Of a stretch of DNA of 64,000 nt, positions 8,401-17,760 are shown piece by piece. Origin of the DNA: Burkholderiales bacterium (lineage in GTDB: Bacteria > Pseudomonadota > Gammaproteobacteria > Burkholderiales > Ga0077523); NCBI GenBank assembly GCA_019747905.1, contig JAIEQG010000034.1, positions 110,290 through 174,289 of the forward strand. The letters run 5' to 3'. The position numbers and the translations under genes were made by a program. The notes under the pieces were generated by a model. The model had not been told where the DNA came from. It saw only the letters and a list, made by a program, of their open reading frames with translations, and did not search any database. Numbering within the stretch: position 1 is the first letter of the stretch; the number at the start of each line of letters is the position of its first letter.

Positions 8401-11178
8401 CACCTTGTCCTTCGACAGCGCCCAGCCGTCGGGCTTGACGCCCAGCAGCACGCCGGACGGCCACAACGGCACGCGCGTCGCGCGCGTCAGGATCTCGCCA
8501 TTGGGGTCGGCGTACTCCATCTCGGCCGCCAGGTCCTGGGGCACGTCCGACTTGGGGAGACCCTCGATCCGTGCCGCGGCCGCACCGCCACCGTCGAGCG
8601 CCAGGACCTGGGTCTTGAGCGGCCGCACGTTCGGATCGGGTGATGCCGGCGCATCTTCTTCCTCGCCCTCGAAGCCGCCGAAGTTCCACCGCGGCGTTTC
8701 CTCCACCCGTCCCGGCTTCACATCTCCATTGGCGAACACCACGCCGTCGTAGTCGGCGAACGCGACACTCTTCGGCTGCAGCACCGAGCGCAGCTTGACC
8801 CGCTGATAGCCGGCCCCGCCGCCCGAGAGGTAGGCGAGCTGCAGGCCGACCGTCGCTTCGCGGGCGTTGATGAGCGGCAGCGCGGGCGGCTGCACGGTCG
8901 CACGCAGCACCGGCACGCGGAACTCCTCCACCCGGAACGAACCCGACGTGACACCGCGCACGTAGTTTTCGCTGTCGCCCTTCGGCTTCGCCCCGGCGAG
9001 CGTGATGGAGTAGGTGCCGGTCTTCGCGTCCTTCGGCACGGCGAATGACGATTCGGCGATGCCGGCACCGGCGTCCCACTTGAGCGGCAGTTCCCAGCGC
9101 TGGTCGGTGCCCTGATGGGTGATCACCGCCCGCACCGGCAGTTCCCGGGCCGCCGGCAACGCGAATCCACCGCCCGTGTGCAGCCGCGCGAAGTGCTTCA
9201 TCCCGACCGTATCGCCGGCACGCACCAGGGAGCGATCCATCACGGTGGTCATGATCTGCGGGCCCGCCGCACCGTAGGTGCGCAGGTTGAAGCGCCACGG
9301 TGCGATACCCTCGTTCCAGTCGGAGAAGGCGAAGCTCACGTCGTTGCGCAGGCGCGCGGTGACGAACAGCTCCCGATCCCACTCGTGGCGACAGGACGGC
9401 AGCGTTTCGCGCGCCGGCAAGGCCTTCTTCACGCGTGCGATGCCCGACGCGTCGGTGCGGCCCCGGTACAGCACTCGACCCCCGCAATCCTGCACCAGCA
9501 CTTCGGCATCGGCCGCCGGCTCGCCGCCATCGAGCGTGGTCACCCAGACGAGCGACGACTCGCGGCCCCACTTGAAATGCACCGCCAGGTTGGTCACCAG
9601 CGCTGCCGCCGACACATAGTACGGCGCACCATCCTTGAGCAGCGCCTTGCCGAGCTTGGGACTGACCACCTCGACCACGTGCAGGCCCGCGCCCGCCAGG
9701 GGAATGCCGACCACTTCGAATTCGCGTTCGCCGCCCGGCTTGGGCAGCGTGAACGGCCGCGTGCGATCGGCCGCGTCGAACACGCTGCGCGAAACGTAGC
9801 CGTCCTCTTCCCACCGGGCTTCGCCCGCCTCGAGTCTGCGCAGCCACGCGAGAATCTCCGCAGGCGACTGGACCCGTAGCATCCGTCCGGGCACGCCCGG
9901 CGGCTGCTTCGCCACTTCACCCGTCACGCCGGCCTGCTTGCCGTCGAGAGACCTCTCGACGTTGCGCAACGTGATCGGCAGCGCCGGTTCCGCATTCATC
10001 TCGACGATGCCGAACCGCGCGGCGAATTTCGCGAGCGGTGGTGCCGCGTCGGTCTTGACCGTCAGCGGAAAGCGCCGGGCGTTGGCGAGCGTGCGCCCGG
10101 CATCGTCCTTGAGGCCTTCGGGCAGCACCACCTGGAACGTAGCCCGTTCCGGCAAAGGCGCGGGAAACGCGACGTAGTCCACGAACCCGGAGCGGCGCAT
10201 GTCATCCCCGATCTTCGGCTTCCACACGGGGCCGGCATCGTTCTTGAGCTGGATGCGCTCGGCCGCCGCCACCTCGATCGGCGCCGTGAACGACAGGCTC
10301 ATGGGCAGCACCGGAATGCATTGCGCGTTCGCATTCACCCGCTCGCAGGTGAACTTCGCGGTGAACGCCGGCCGCACCTTGAACGCCAGCGTCTGCGCCT
10401 CGCTCGTAGTTACGCCGGATGGCGCGGCGATACCCTGACCCCACACGAGGTGCACCTCCGCCTCGGCCGGCAGGCGGCCGCGGCAGGCGAGCAGCACCAG
10501 GGGCAGCTTGTCGTAGTCCCGATTGCGTAAGGCGACTTCGTAGACATCGATCACGCTGCGTCCGCCCGAGATCCCGCGCTTGACGAACAGGCGCGCCATG
10601 CGATCGAGGAAATCCTGCCGACGCTCGAGGATCGCCTTGCGCTCCGCGCCACTCACGACGCGCACGGGAATGCGCTCGGCGCGACCCGACACGTCGCAAT
10701 AGGCATGGCGCAGCACCGTCTCCTCGGTGGCGGGCGCATCGAGCCCGAGGATGAATACCTGGTTCTCGTCCACGGCCTCGTAGCCTTCCCATGGCATGGT
10801 CTCGCGGATCGCCGGCCCGCCGGTGGTGAACGAGAACGCAGCCGGCGCAATGGCGTTGCCGGCGAGATCCTTCGCGTCGGCCTTGAGCGTGAACCGGCAG
10901 AGCACGCCGGCCGGCAGGTCGCGCTCGAAGTCGAACACCCAGTGGCGCGCGTCGGCCCAGCGGCCGCTGCCCTTCTCGGCGCAATCGACGTCGAAGGGCT
11001 CCACCAGCCGCGGATCGCCGAACGGCACCATCGGCGTCGCGAAACGTGCCGTGACCTGCCGCACGTCCTTCACCTCGCCCTGGGGCGCGAACACTTCGAC
11101 GCCGGGGTCTTCGGCCGCGTGCGCCGCCGCGCTCACCGCGACGAGCGCGCCGAGCAGACCCGCGACGCCGGTGCGCAT
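5410..11178 (-). CDS. bacterial alpha-2-macroglobulin family protein with thioester motif
   Basis: 1922 aa, signal peptide, MG domains, thioester motif YTCLEQ (CxEQ) and linkage to pbpC. Confidence 0.93.
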   Translation of the reverse strand: MRTGVAGLLGALVAVSAAAHAAEDPGVEVFAPQGEVKDVRQVTARFATPMVPFGDPRLVEPFDVDCAEKGSGRWADARHWVFDFERDLPAGVLCRFTLKADAKDLAGNAIAPAAFSFTTGGPAIRETMPWEGYEAVDENQVFILGLDAPATEETVLRHAYCDVSGRAERIPVRVVSGAERKAILERRQDFLDRMARLFVKRGISGGRSVIDVYEVALRNRDYDKLPLVLLACRGRLPAEAEVHLVWGQGIAAPSGVTTSEAQTLAFKVRPAFTAKFTCERVNANAQCIPVLPMSLSFTAPIEVAAAERIQLKNDAGPVWKPKIGDDMRRSGFVDYVAFPAPLPERATFQVVLPEGLKDDAGRTLANARRFPLTVKTDAAPPLAKFAARFGIVEMNAEPALPITLRNVERSLDGKQAGVTGEVAKQPPGVPGRMLRVQSPAEILAWLRRLEAGEARWEEDGYVSRSVFDAADRTRPFTLPKPGGEREFEVVGIPLAGAGLHVVEVVSPKLGKALLKDGAPYYVSAAALVTNLAVHFKWGRESSLVWVTTLDGGEPAADAEVLVQDCGGRVLYRGRTDASGIARVKKALPARETLPSCRHEWDRELFVTARLRNDVSFAFSDWNEGIAPWRFNLRTYGAAGPQIMTTVMDRSLVRAGDTVGMKHFARLHTGGGFALPAARELPVRAVITHQGTDQRWELPLKWDAGAGIAESSFAVPKDAKTGTYSITLAGAKPKGDSENYVRGVTSGSFRVEEFRVPVLRATVQPPALPLINAREATVGLQLAYLSGGGAGYQRVKLRSVLQPKSVAFADYDGVVFANGDVKPGRVEETPRWNFGGFEGEEEDAPASPDPNVRPLKTQVLALDGGGAAAARIEGLPKSDVPQDLAAEMEYADPNGEILTRATRVPLWPSGVLLGVKPDGWALSKDKVKIKVVAVDTAGRPLTGVAVAVDLFEREQFSHRKRLIGGFYAYEYGAEVKRLGDFCQGRTDDKGLLSCEAPVAKSGNMILRARGQDAAGNVTVAKAEAWVAGDGEWWFDVANDDRMDVIPEKKRYEPGETAVFQVRAPFRAAKALVTVEREGVIDGFVKSLTGREPVVEVPLKGHYAPNVFVSVLAVRGRAADVQPTALVDLGKPAYRMGVAEINVGWRTHELRVKVIPDRDGFRVREKAKVAIEVVRAENGAAVKGGEVAVAAVDEALLELLPNDSWRLLDTMMQARPIEVVTATGAMQVVGRRHYGRKALLAGGGGGRQTSRELFDTLLLWKARVKLDERGRAEVEVPLNDSLSAFRIVAIASRGSSWFGSGQATIRTSQDVILLSGLPPLVREQDRYGATFTVRNASTRPLDLELSATVAGAKGEPQGLPVRSVQLAAGEARPVTWEAVAPVNAESLQWSVAARDAGGAGDSLKVTQKVVPAVPVRTFQATLLQLDGTMAMPIARPEDAVPGRGGVSVHLRSRLADELSGVREYMTRYPYTCLEQRASVAVALRDESAWRTLMAALPAYLDRDGLAKYFPAMREGSDTLTSYLLALGHEAGWEIPEAARTRMIGGLTGFVGGSVVRHSALPTADLALRKVAALDAVTRYNPEAEATLASTFSVEPNLWPTSGVIDWLTVARRWTSLPGREGHAARAEEILRSRLDFQGTTMGFSTERSDYLWWLMVSTDVNANRALLALMDEPKWREDLPRMVRGSLGRQQRGHWNTTVANAWGTLAMEKFSTAFEAEPVSGTTRATLAAATRTFDWKQSEKGGALAFDWPREATELALVQEGGGKPWVTVQSRAAVPLKAPFSSGYRVVKSVSHTEGTGGDWRRGDVLRVRLELEAQSDMTWVVVSDPIPAGASILGSGLGGDTQTLTAGERRQGWVWPAFEERTFEAFRAYYRLVPKGKWSVEYTLRLNNPGTFSLPPTRVEAMYAPEMFAELPNGTMTVAP

Positions 11179-11183
11179 CGTCG

Positions 11184-11594
11184 CTAGCGCTGCGCGGTGC
11201 GGGCGCAGACGAATTCCAGGGTGGCGAGGCCGGGCGACCCGGGATCGATGCTCTCCCAGATCCGCTTCATCTCGCCCGACGTCCAGATCACCTTGCGCCC
11301 CTCGCCGATCAGCGAGATCGAGATCGCGCGGTGCTGGATACGGTCGCAGTCGTCCTCGACCACGCCCACGGATTCCAGAATGAGGGGCATGCCGGCGGTC
11401 CCGCCGATCGGCTGCGGATTCCGGTAGACCGCACGCTTGGTCGCACGCACCACCTCGCCGTGGCGCGACAGCGTGGCATCGTCGACGAAGTGCTCGGCGT
11501 CGTCATCGCCGCCGACGCGGACCCAATTCTCGGCCAGGCTCGGTCCGGTCACGAACAGGCACGCCGTGGCCGCTGCGATCACCATCCGTTTCAA
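11184..11594 (-). CDS. secreted surface-adhesin-protein-E-like protein
   Basis: MKRMVIAAATACLFVTGPSLAENWVRVGGDDDAEHFVDDATLSRHGEVVRATKRAVYRNPQ... resembles the small secreted surface-adhesin E-like family. Confidence 0.65.
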   Translation of the reverse strand: MKRMVIAAATACLFVTGPSLAENWVRVGGDDDAEHFVDDATLSRHGEVVRATKRAVYRNPQPIGGTAGMPLILESVGVVEDDCDRIQHRAISISLIGEGRKVIWTSGEMKRIWESIDPGSPGLATLEFVCARTAQR

Positions 11595-11661
11595 GTGCCG
11601 CCCTCCCTCTGCTCGCTCCGGCCGTGAAGATACCCGAGGCCGGAAAACCGCGATACCGGCC

Positions 11662-12849
11662 TCACAGATACACGATCAGGAACGCGATCACCGCGGCGAC
11701 CGCCACGACACCCGTGAGCAGCAGGGCGTCGGTCTTGCGCTGCACCCGGTCGATGCGCTTGCGCGTGGTCCGGGCGAGCGTCGCGGCGCGCGCCGCCAGG
11801 GTCGCACTGCCGTCGTCCATCCCGGTGCGTTCCGCCAGGTGCTCGAGGTACGCGAGCGCCACGGCCGCATCGAACCGGCGCGACACGGGCAGCCGGACGG
11901 CCGCATCCGTACCCGCGAGCGTGTTGCCGCCGGAGATCGTGCGGCTGCCATCGGCGGCGGCACCCGGCGGATCGAGCCGGATGGTGGCATCGTTGGACGC
12001 CACCGCCGCCAGTTGCGAAACCTCGTAGCGGCAGGCGAGCAGATCGGCCTGCAATTCCGCGGCAGTCTGGTAGCGGTCCGCCGGATCCTTCGCGAGCGCC
12101 TTGGCGAGCACCAGATCGACCATCTCCGGCACCGCCCTGTTGGTCACGCTGGGCGGAGGCGGCACCACGGTCGACACGTTGTACAGGAGCTGCGTCACGT
12201 CCTTGCCCGCGAACGGCGGCGCGCCGGTCAGCATCTCGTAGAGCACTATCCCGAGCGAGAAGATGTCGGAACGCCGGTCGACGGTGCCGCCCATCGCCTG
12301 CTCGGGCGACATGTACTTGGGCGATCCGAGCAGCATGCCGGTCTGGGTCTTGACGTCGGAGATCCACAGGCGCGCGATGCCGAAATCCATGATCTTCACC
12401 TGCCCGCCACGCAGGATCATGATGTTCGCGGGCTTGATGTCGCGATGCACCACGCCGCGTTCATGCGCGTAGGAAAGGGCGTCGGCCACCTGGCCGACGA
12501 TGTCGAGCGCCCGTTCCACGCTGATGCTCTCGGTGGCGAGCAGATGGCGCAGCTCGGTGCCTTCCAGCAGTTCCATGGCCATCCAGACCATGCCGCCCTC
12601 GCGGCCGACATCGTGGATGGTGATGATGGCCGGATGGTTGAGCCCACCCGCCGCCTTCGCCTCCTGATAGAAGCGCGCCTCGGAACGTTCGCGCTCTTCG
12701 GGGTCGGCGGACAAGGCGATGGTCTTCACCGCCACGGTCCGGTCCAGTACCGGATCGAGGGCCCGGTAGACCACCCCCATGGCACCGCGGCCCAACTCGG
12801 AATCGATCAAATACCGCCCGAACCGATCCGGCGTCTCGTCGATCATCAC
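11662..12849 (-). CDS. Ser/Thr protein kinase with C-terminal transmembrane anchor
   Basis: Glycine loop GRGAMGVVYRALD, VAVK lysine, VHRDIKPANIMI catalytic loop, MDFGIAR; last ~20 residues are a TM helix (LLLTGVVAVAAVIAFLIVYL). GTG start at 12849 or ATG at 12846. Confidence 0.95.
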   Translation of the reverse strand: MMIDETPDRFGRYLIDSELGRGAMGVVYRALDPVLDRTVAVKTIALSADPEERERSEARFYQEAKAAGGLNHPAIITIHDVGREGGMVWMAMELLEGTELRHLLATESISVERALDIVGQVADALSYAHERGVVHRDIKPANIMILRGGQVKIMDFGIARLWISDVKTQTGMLLGSPKYMSPEQAMGGTVDRRSDIFSLGIVLYEMLTGAPPFAGKDVTQLLYNVSTVVPPPPSVTNRAVPEMVDLVLAKALAKDPADRYQTAAELQADLLACRYEVSQLAAVASNDATIRLDPPGAAADGSRTISGGNTLAGTDAAVRLPVSRRFDAAVALAYLEHLAERTGMDDGSATLAARAATLARTTRKRIDRVQRKTDALLLTGVVAVAAVIAFLIVYL

Positions 12850-13754
12850 ATTCCCAGCTTGCGCTTGAGGTCCTGCATGACACCGGGACTCGCCGGCGCC
12901 GGCGCCGGCGCATTGAAGCTGTGGCGGATCGCCATGGTCTCGCCCGGCTGCAGGTTCACCTTGAGCTGCAGCGGAGCGTTCTGGCCGTTGCGCACTTCGA
13001 TCGTGTGCGCCCCGGGGGAAATCGCGATGCGCTCGAGGGGCGGGCTGCGGCCCTTCGGCGCCCCGTCGATGTACACGTCGCCGCGCGGCGAGATGGCGAA
13101 CTCGACCGACGCACGCGCTCCGGCGACCATGCGCCGTTCGCGCGACTGGCGTGCCGCGAAACCGATCGCGAGGATGCCGCAGAAGCTCGCGGCACCGAGC
13201 GTGAACAGGCGCCGCCGGCGGCGCAACGCGGCGTGTTCGTCGGGCGCGAACAGCTCGTGCGTGCGCACCCGAGCATCGGTGAATGTGCCCATGGAGCGCA
13301 GGTCCTCGCCCCGTTCCGGCGCCTGCTCCAGCACCGCGTCGCGCACGCTGCGTGAGACCAGCAACTGGCCCGGAGCCGCGAATCCGGCGATGACCATGGC
13401 CGTCTCGATTCCGTCGCCGGCGAGCACGGCGTCGCCGCGATCATTCAGTTCCGCCAGCACCGGGCCGAGGTTGACGCCGACCGCCAGCGGCAGGTCGGCA
13501 GCGGCAGTTACTGCGCGTCGCGCCGTGTCGAAAGCCGCTTCCGCCCCCCCGAGCACCACGATGGCCAGGCCTTCGGGTGCCTCGAGCACGAGCCAGCGGC
13601 CCACCGCCAGGGGCATCGCGGCGAACGCCACGAGCGCTTCGAGCTGCGCCTTGACGCGTGCCTGCTCGGCAACGGCCTTGCGCGCGAACTCGTGACTACG
13701 AAGCAGGATGACGCTGGCTGAAACCGGGCGCGGCGCGGGATAGCTGTCGGCCAT
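12846..13754 (-). CDS. degenerate class III cyclase-like domain, TM helix and PEGA-like domain protein
   Basis: VGVNLGPVLAELNDRGDAVLAGDGIETAMVIAGFAAPGQLLVSRSVRDAVLE resembles class III cyclase C-terminal core; TM LFTLGAASFCGILAIGFAA; then EFAISPRGDVYIDGAPKGRSPPLERIAISPGAHTIEVRN (PEGA-like). Confidence 0.75.
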   Translation of the reverse strand: MADSYPAPRPVSASVILLRSHEFARKAVAEQARVKAQLEALVAFAAMPLAVGRWLVLEAPEGLAIVVLGGAEAAFDTARRAVTAAADLPLAVGVNLGPVLAELNDRGDAVLAGDGIETAMVIAGFAAPGQLLVSRSVRDAVLEQAPERGEDLRSMGTFTDARVRTHELFAPDEHAALRRRRRLFTLGAASFCGILAIGFAARQSRERRMVAGARASVEFAISPRGDVYIDGAPKGRSPPLERIAISPGAHTIEVRNGQNAPLQLKVNLQPGETMAIRHSFNAPAPAPASPGVMQDLKRKLGM

Positions 13755-13976
13755 GAACGCGAAACGGCGTGAGGGTGCCGCATTCTACGGCCACAAAAGG
13801 GCCCGGCTTGATAGGAAGACGACGCGAGGCTAGCCTGGGCAGGGTCGCTGCGCGAGCGCGGACGCGCACCGCGCCCGACGGCGGTTAGACTGATCCTGCA
13901 CGTTCCCTTCATCGGATTCACTCCCTGCGGCGCGGGCGCCTTGCAGCACCCTGCCGTCGGGCAACCCCCGACATCC

Positions 13977-16900
13977 ATGGCGAAACGTCTGCTCGACACT
14001 GCGGTCCCGCTCGCAAAACTGTCGCGGCCCCGCCTTCCCGCCGCAGCGCCGCGCGAGCGCCTGTTCGCCCGCCTGGAAGCGCTCCGCAGCCTCCCTTGCA
14101 CGTGGGTCTGCGGACCGGCCGGCAGCGGCAAGACGACCCTCGTGTCGGACTACCTCCGCGCGAGCGGCGAGCCGTCGCTCTGGTTCCACGTCGACGAGGG
14201 TGATCGGGATGCCTCGGCGATGATCGCGTACCTCGTCACCGTCGCAGCCGGCATCGACCCGGCCGCGCCGCCGCTGCCTTACCTGACACCCGAGCATCAA
14301 GCCGACAGCGGCGCATTCTGCCGCCAGTTCTTCCGGCGCTTCTACCAGGTCGTACCCGCCGCCAGCACGCTGGTGTTCGACAACTGCCATCGGGCCGCCG
14401 GTGCATCGTTTCACGCCGTGCTCCGTTGCGCCATCGAGGAAGCGCCCGCGGGCGTGCGCCTCATCGCCCTCAGCCGGCACCGGTTGCCCGACGATCTCAT
14501 CGCCGTACACGCGAACCGCCAGGCTGATCTCATCGGTGCCGACGATCTGCGTCTCGATCTCGCCGAGACCAGGGCCGTCGTGGACTCCCTCGGCGCACCG
14601 GCCAACGTCGACTGCGAAGCACTGCACGCGCTTACCGACGGTTGGGCCGCCGGCATCGTCCTCATGCTGTCGCGCTCGGCCAGCAGAACAGCGGACCGCG
14701 CGGCACCGCGGATGGACCGGGCGTCCCGGGACGCGGTCTTCGCATATTTCGCGGACGAACTGTTCCGGACGCTCGATGCACCGCTGCGCGCATTGCTGCT
14801 GCGCACCGCGTTGCTGCCGACCGTCACGGCGGCGCAGGCCCACGCGTTGACCGCCGACGAGCACGCCGACGAGCTCCTCGAAGGTCTGTACCGCCGGAAT
14901 TTCTTCACCGCACGCCGTGAACCCGAAGCCGAGGGTCAACCGGCAAGCTACTGCTATCACGACCTGTTCCGCGCGTTCCTGCTGGACCGACTCGAGCACG
15001 AACTCGCGCCGGATGAACTGCGGGTGCTGCGCGACCAGGTGGCCGGCCTACTCGAACGGGAGGGACTGCTCGCCGACGCCATCGAACAGTATCGGGCGCT
15101 CGGCAACTGGGAGCGGGTCGCACGACTCATCCGGCAGGACGCGCAGCGCTTGACGGACCAGGGCCAGCTCCAGACGTTGCGCGCCTGGTTGAACTGCGTC
15201 CCTGCGGACCTGGTTGCAGCCGATCCCTGGCTGCTGCTGTTCGACGGCCACGCGACCGCGACGGTCAACCCGACGCAAGCCACGAGGATCTTCGAGGCGG
15301 CCTATGAGCGCTTCGTCGAACTCGGCGACGAGGCAGGCCAGTCGAACGCCGCGTTCGCGCTGATGGAAACCATGATGATGAGCAGCGCAACCTACAAGGG
15401 TTGGGATCGCTGGATCGACGTGCTCGCACGGCTGCTCGCTTCGAAACCGCCTGAGTCGCCGGACGCGATGGTCCGCTCGTGGCACACGTTGCTCTATACC
15501 TGCCTCTACCGCCGGCCGAACCATCCCCTGATCCCCACCGCCGCCGCGATCCTGGATCGGGAACTGTCGAACGGCCGCCTGGGCCCCACGCAGGCGATAC
15601 AGGCGGGCACCGGACTGCTCGCCTATGCCCACTTCCGCTGCGACGAGGCACTCGCTGCGCGCGTCGTACCGATCCTGCATCGCTGGCTGGCAGGCGAACA
15701 GCTCGCGGTGATGTCGAGGGCACTCGCGACGGGCTGGATCCTGGTCTACACCTTCTTCGACGCCCGCTACGAAGAGGCGCTGGAGTGGGCCGGCAAGTCG
15801 ACCGCCGTCGCACAAAGACACGGCTTCAAGACGATTGCCCGGGCGTGGTCGTGGTACGGCGTCCAGTGTCTCGCCCACCTGGGACGCGGCGAAGCTGCAC
15901 TCCTCGAAGCGACCCGGCTGCAGGCAGAAGCCGCCGATCCGACCTCCAGTTCCCCTGCCGCCTACGCGGCGTGCTCGGCCGCGCTGGCTCATTTCGTCGC
16001 CGGTGATACGGCCGCCGCCATCCGTGCCGGCGAACGCGGACTGGAAGCCTGGCGCGAGAACGGGTTCATCATGGCGCGGCTTGCATGGGCCCAGTCCATG
16101 CAAGCCGTCTATCGCATGGCGGCCGGCGACACCGAAGCGGCGCTGGAACTCGTTGCCGATGCCGAGGCTGGCCTTGCGGGCACCGTGTGCAACTATCCCG
16201 ACGCGCTGTACGCCGCCCTCCGCGCCCACGCGGCACTCGCGCGAGGTGCAGCCTCGGAAGCCGCACGACACATGTCGGCATCCCTGGCGCTCGCTTCCAA
16301 CCACAAGCGCATCGCAGTCCTGTCGTGGGCCCGCCCGTTCCTGCCGCGCCTGTTCTCGTTCGCATGGAAGATGGAGATAGAGCGCGCCCACGTGGCACGC
16401 CTCGTTGCCGAATGGGACATCCGCCCGCCCACGCCGGACGAGCCCGACTGGCCGCATCCCCTCGAGATCTGCGTGCTGGGTCCGTTCGCCGTGCGGCGAT
16501 TCGGCAGTCCCATCGAGTTCGGACGCAAGCCTCCGAGAAAGGTGCTGGCGTTGCTGAAGGTCATCGCCATCCACGGCGAGCACGGCGTTTCCGTGGAGCA
16601 CGCGCGCCATCTGCTGTGGCCCGACCAGGACGGCGACGCCGCGGTGATGTCGCAGTCCGCGGCCCTCTACCGCCTGCGGCGGATGCTCGACCTCCCCGAT
16701 GCGATCCGTTCGACCGAAGGCCGCCTCGTCCTGGATCCGACCTGCGCATGGGTGGATCTCGCCGCGTTCGAGCGCCTCGCGGCAAGCGGGCGGGAGCCCG
16801 ACAGGCTGCAGGCGATCGCCATGTATCGCGGACCGCTGCTGCCGCATGACGAAGGCGACGCCTGGACCACTGCGGCACGGCTGCGGCTGCGCAACACGTT

Positions 16901-17165
16901 CGCGCGGCTGGTGGAACAGGTCGCCGGGCCGCTCGAGCGCACCGATCCGGATGCGGCCGAACAGCTGTACCTTCGCGGCATCGAAGCCGAACCGCTGGCG
17001 GAGGCCTGCTACCGCGGACTCATGCGCTGCCACGCCGGGCGCGGTCGCGCGGCCGACGTGGCAGCGGTCTACCGGCGGCTGCGCCAGACCCTGTCGGTCG
17101 TCCTCGGCATCGAACCCTCTGCGGAATCGGAGCGCCTTCGGAAGCAGATTCTCGAAGGCGCTTGA
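13977..17165 (+). CDS. MalT-like STAND ATPase transcriptional regulator with C-terminal SARP/BTAD output
   Basis: Walker A GPAGSGKTTL, Walker B-like STLVFDN, helical repeat region, C-terminal LEICVLGPFAVRRFGSPIEFGRKPPRKVLALLK winged-helix and BTAD region (...RLRQTLSVVLGIEPSAESERLRKQILEG). Confidence 0.88.
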   Translation: MAKRLLDTAVPLAKLSRPRLPAAAPRERLFARLEALRSLPCTWVCGPAGSGKTTLVSDYLRASGEPSLWFHVDEGDRDASAMIAYLVTVAAGIDPAAPPLPYLTPEHQADSGAFCRQFFRRFYQVVPAASTLVFDNCHRAAGASFHAVLRCAIEEAPAGVRLIALSRHRLPDDLIAVHANRQADLIGADDLRLDLAETRAVVDSLGAPANVDCEALHALTDGWAAGIVLMLSRSASRTADRAAPRMDRASRDAVFAYFADELFRTLDAPLRALLLRTALLPTVTAAQAHALTADEHADELLEGLYRRNFFTARREPEAEGQPASYCYHDLFRAFLLDRLEHELAPDELRVLRDQVAGLLEREGLLADAIEQYRALGNWERVARLIRQDAQRLTDQGQLQTLRAWLNCVPADLVAADPWLLLFDGHATATVNPTQATRIFEAAYERFVELGDEAGQSNAAFALMETMMMSSATYKGWDRWIDVLARLLASKPPESPDAMVRSWHTLLYTCLYRRPNHPLIPTAAAILDRELSNGRLGPTQAIQAGTGLLAYAHFRCDEALAARVVPILHRWLAGEQLAVMSRALATGWILVYTFFDARYEEALEWAGKSTAVAQRHGFKTIARAWSWYGVQCLAHLGRGEAALLEATRLQAEAADPTSSSPAAYAACSAALAHFVAGDTAAAIRAGERGLEAWRENGFIMARLAWAQSMQAVYRMAAGDTEAALELVADAEAGLAGTVCNYPDALYAALRAHAALARGAASEAARHMSASLALASNHKRIAVLSWARPFLPRLFSFAWKMEIERAHVARLVAEWDIRPPTPDEPDWPHPLEICVLGPFAVRRFGSPIEFGRKPPRKVLALLKVIAIHGEHGVSVEHARHLLWPDQDGDAAVMSQSAALYRLRRMLDLPDAIRSTEGRLVLDPTCAWVDLAAFERLAASGREPDRLQAIAMYRGPLLPHDEGDAWTTAARLRLRNTFARLVEQVAGPLERTDPDAAEQLYLRGIEAEPLAEACYRGLMRCHAGRGRAADVAAVYRRLRQTLSVVLGIEPSAESERLRKQILEGA

Positions 17166-17174
17166 TGCCCGGTG

Positions 17175-17663
17175 TCAGGGCAGCCGGTAGTCGACCTTCT
17201 GGTCGCAGGTCCATTGCCCTGCGTTGAAGTTCACCGGAACGCACTTGAACGACCAGCCGCCGGTGATCCCTGCGAACTTGCCGGTACCCGCGATGAACCT
17301 GCCCGAACCCTCGTAGGGCGCATTGGCCACGGTGTTGCCGGTCCATTCGCCATGCACCTTGTCGGCCCCGTCGGCGAAGGTGCACACACCCTTGCTGGGT
17401 CCGGCGCCGTTGACGAGATCGAGGTAGCCGGCGCACGTCACCGGATTGGCGTGGAACAACCCGGCGCCGGCACCGTTGTAGCTGATGCCGAGCCAGGTTC
17501 CGACCCAGTAGAGCCGCGCATCGGTGACCTGGTGGACATCGCCGGAACCCTTGTATGCGGTGTGCAGCGCGAGCGAGCCGCTCTTGGGGATCGATTGTGC
17601 GTCTGCACCTGCCGCGGCCATGGCGAGCGCCATCGCCAATAGTGACTTCCTGATAGTCGTCAT
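17175..17663 (-). CDS. secreted hypothetical protein
   Basis: MTTIRKSLLAMALAMAAAGADAQS signal peptide then Gly-rich beta-barrel-like sequence (YEGSGRFIAGTGKFAGITGGWSFKC). Confidence 0.7.
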   Translation of the reverse strand: MTTIRKSLLAMALAMAAAGADAQSIPKSGSLALHTAYKGSGDVHQVTDARLYWVGTWLGISYNGAGAGLFHANPVTCAGYLDLVNGAGPSKGVCTFADGADKVHGEWTGNTVANAPYEGSGRFIAGTGKFAGITGGWSFKCVPVNFNAGQWTCDQKVDYRLP

Positions 17664-17760
17664 GGGTACGCTCCGTGGAAGGACTCGGTGCGAGTCCGGC
17701 GAGAGCGTAAGCACGACGGCTTGACGAATCCCTGACGGATTCGCGCCGTCGCACCGGTGG

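Noticed and set aside
5209-8643. 1144-aa plus-strand ORF (and 8.3-9.9 kb plus-strand ORFs)
   Set aside because: Fully antisense to the alpha-2-macroglobulin gene; His/Arg/Gln-rich low-complexity translation typical of high-GC shadow frames.
12893-12913. GCCGGC microsatellite-like run
   Set aside because: In-frame codons for the Ala-Pro linker (APAPAPA) of the PEGA protein; explained by coding.
15048-17033. 661-aa minus-strand ORF
   Set aside because: Antisense to the MalT/SARP-like regulator, no recognisable domains.
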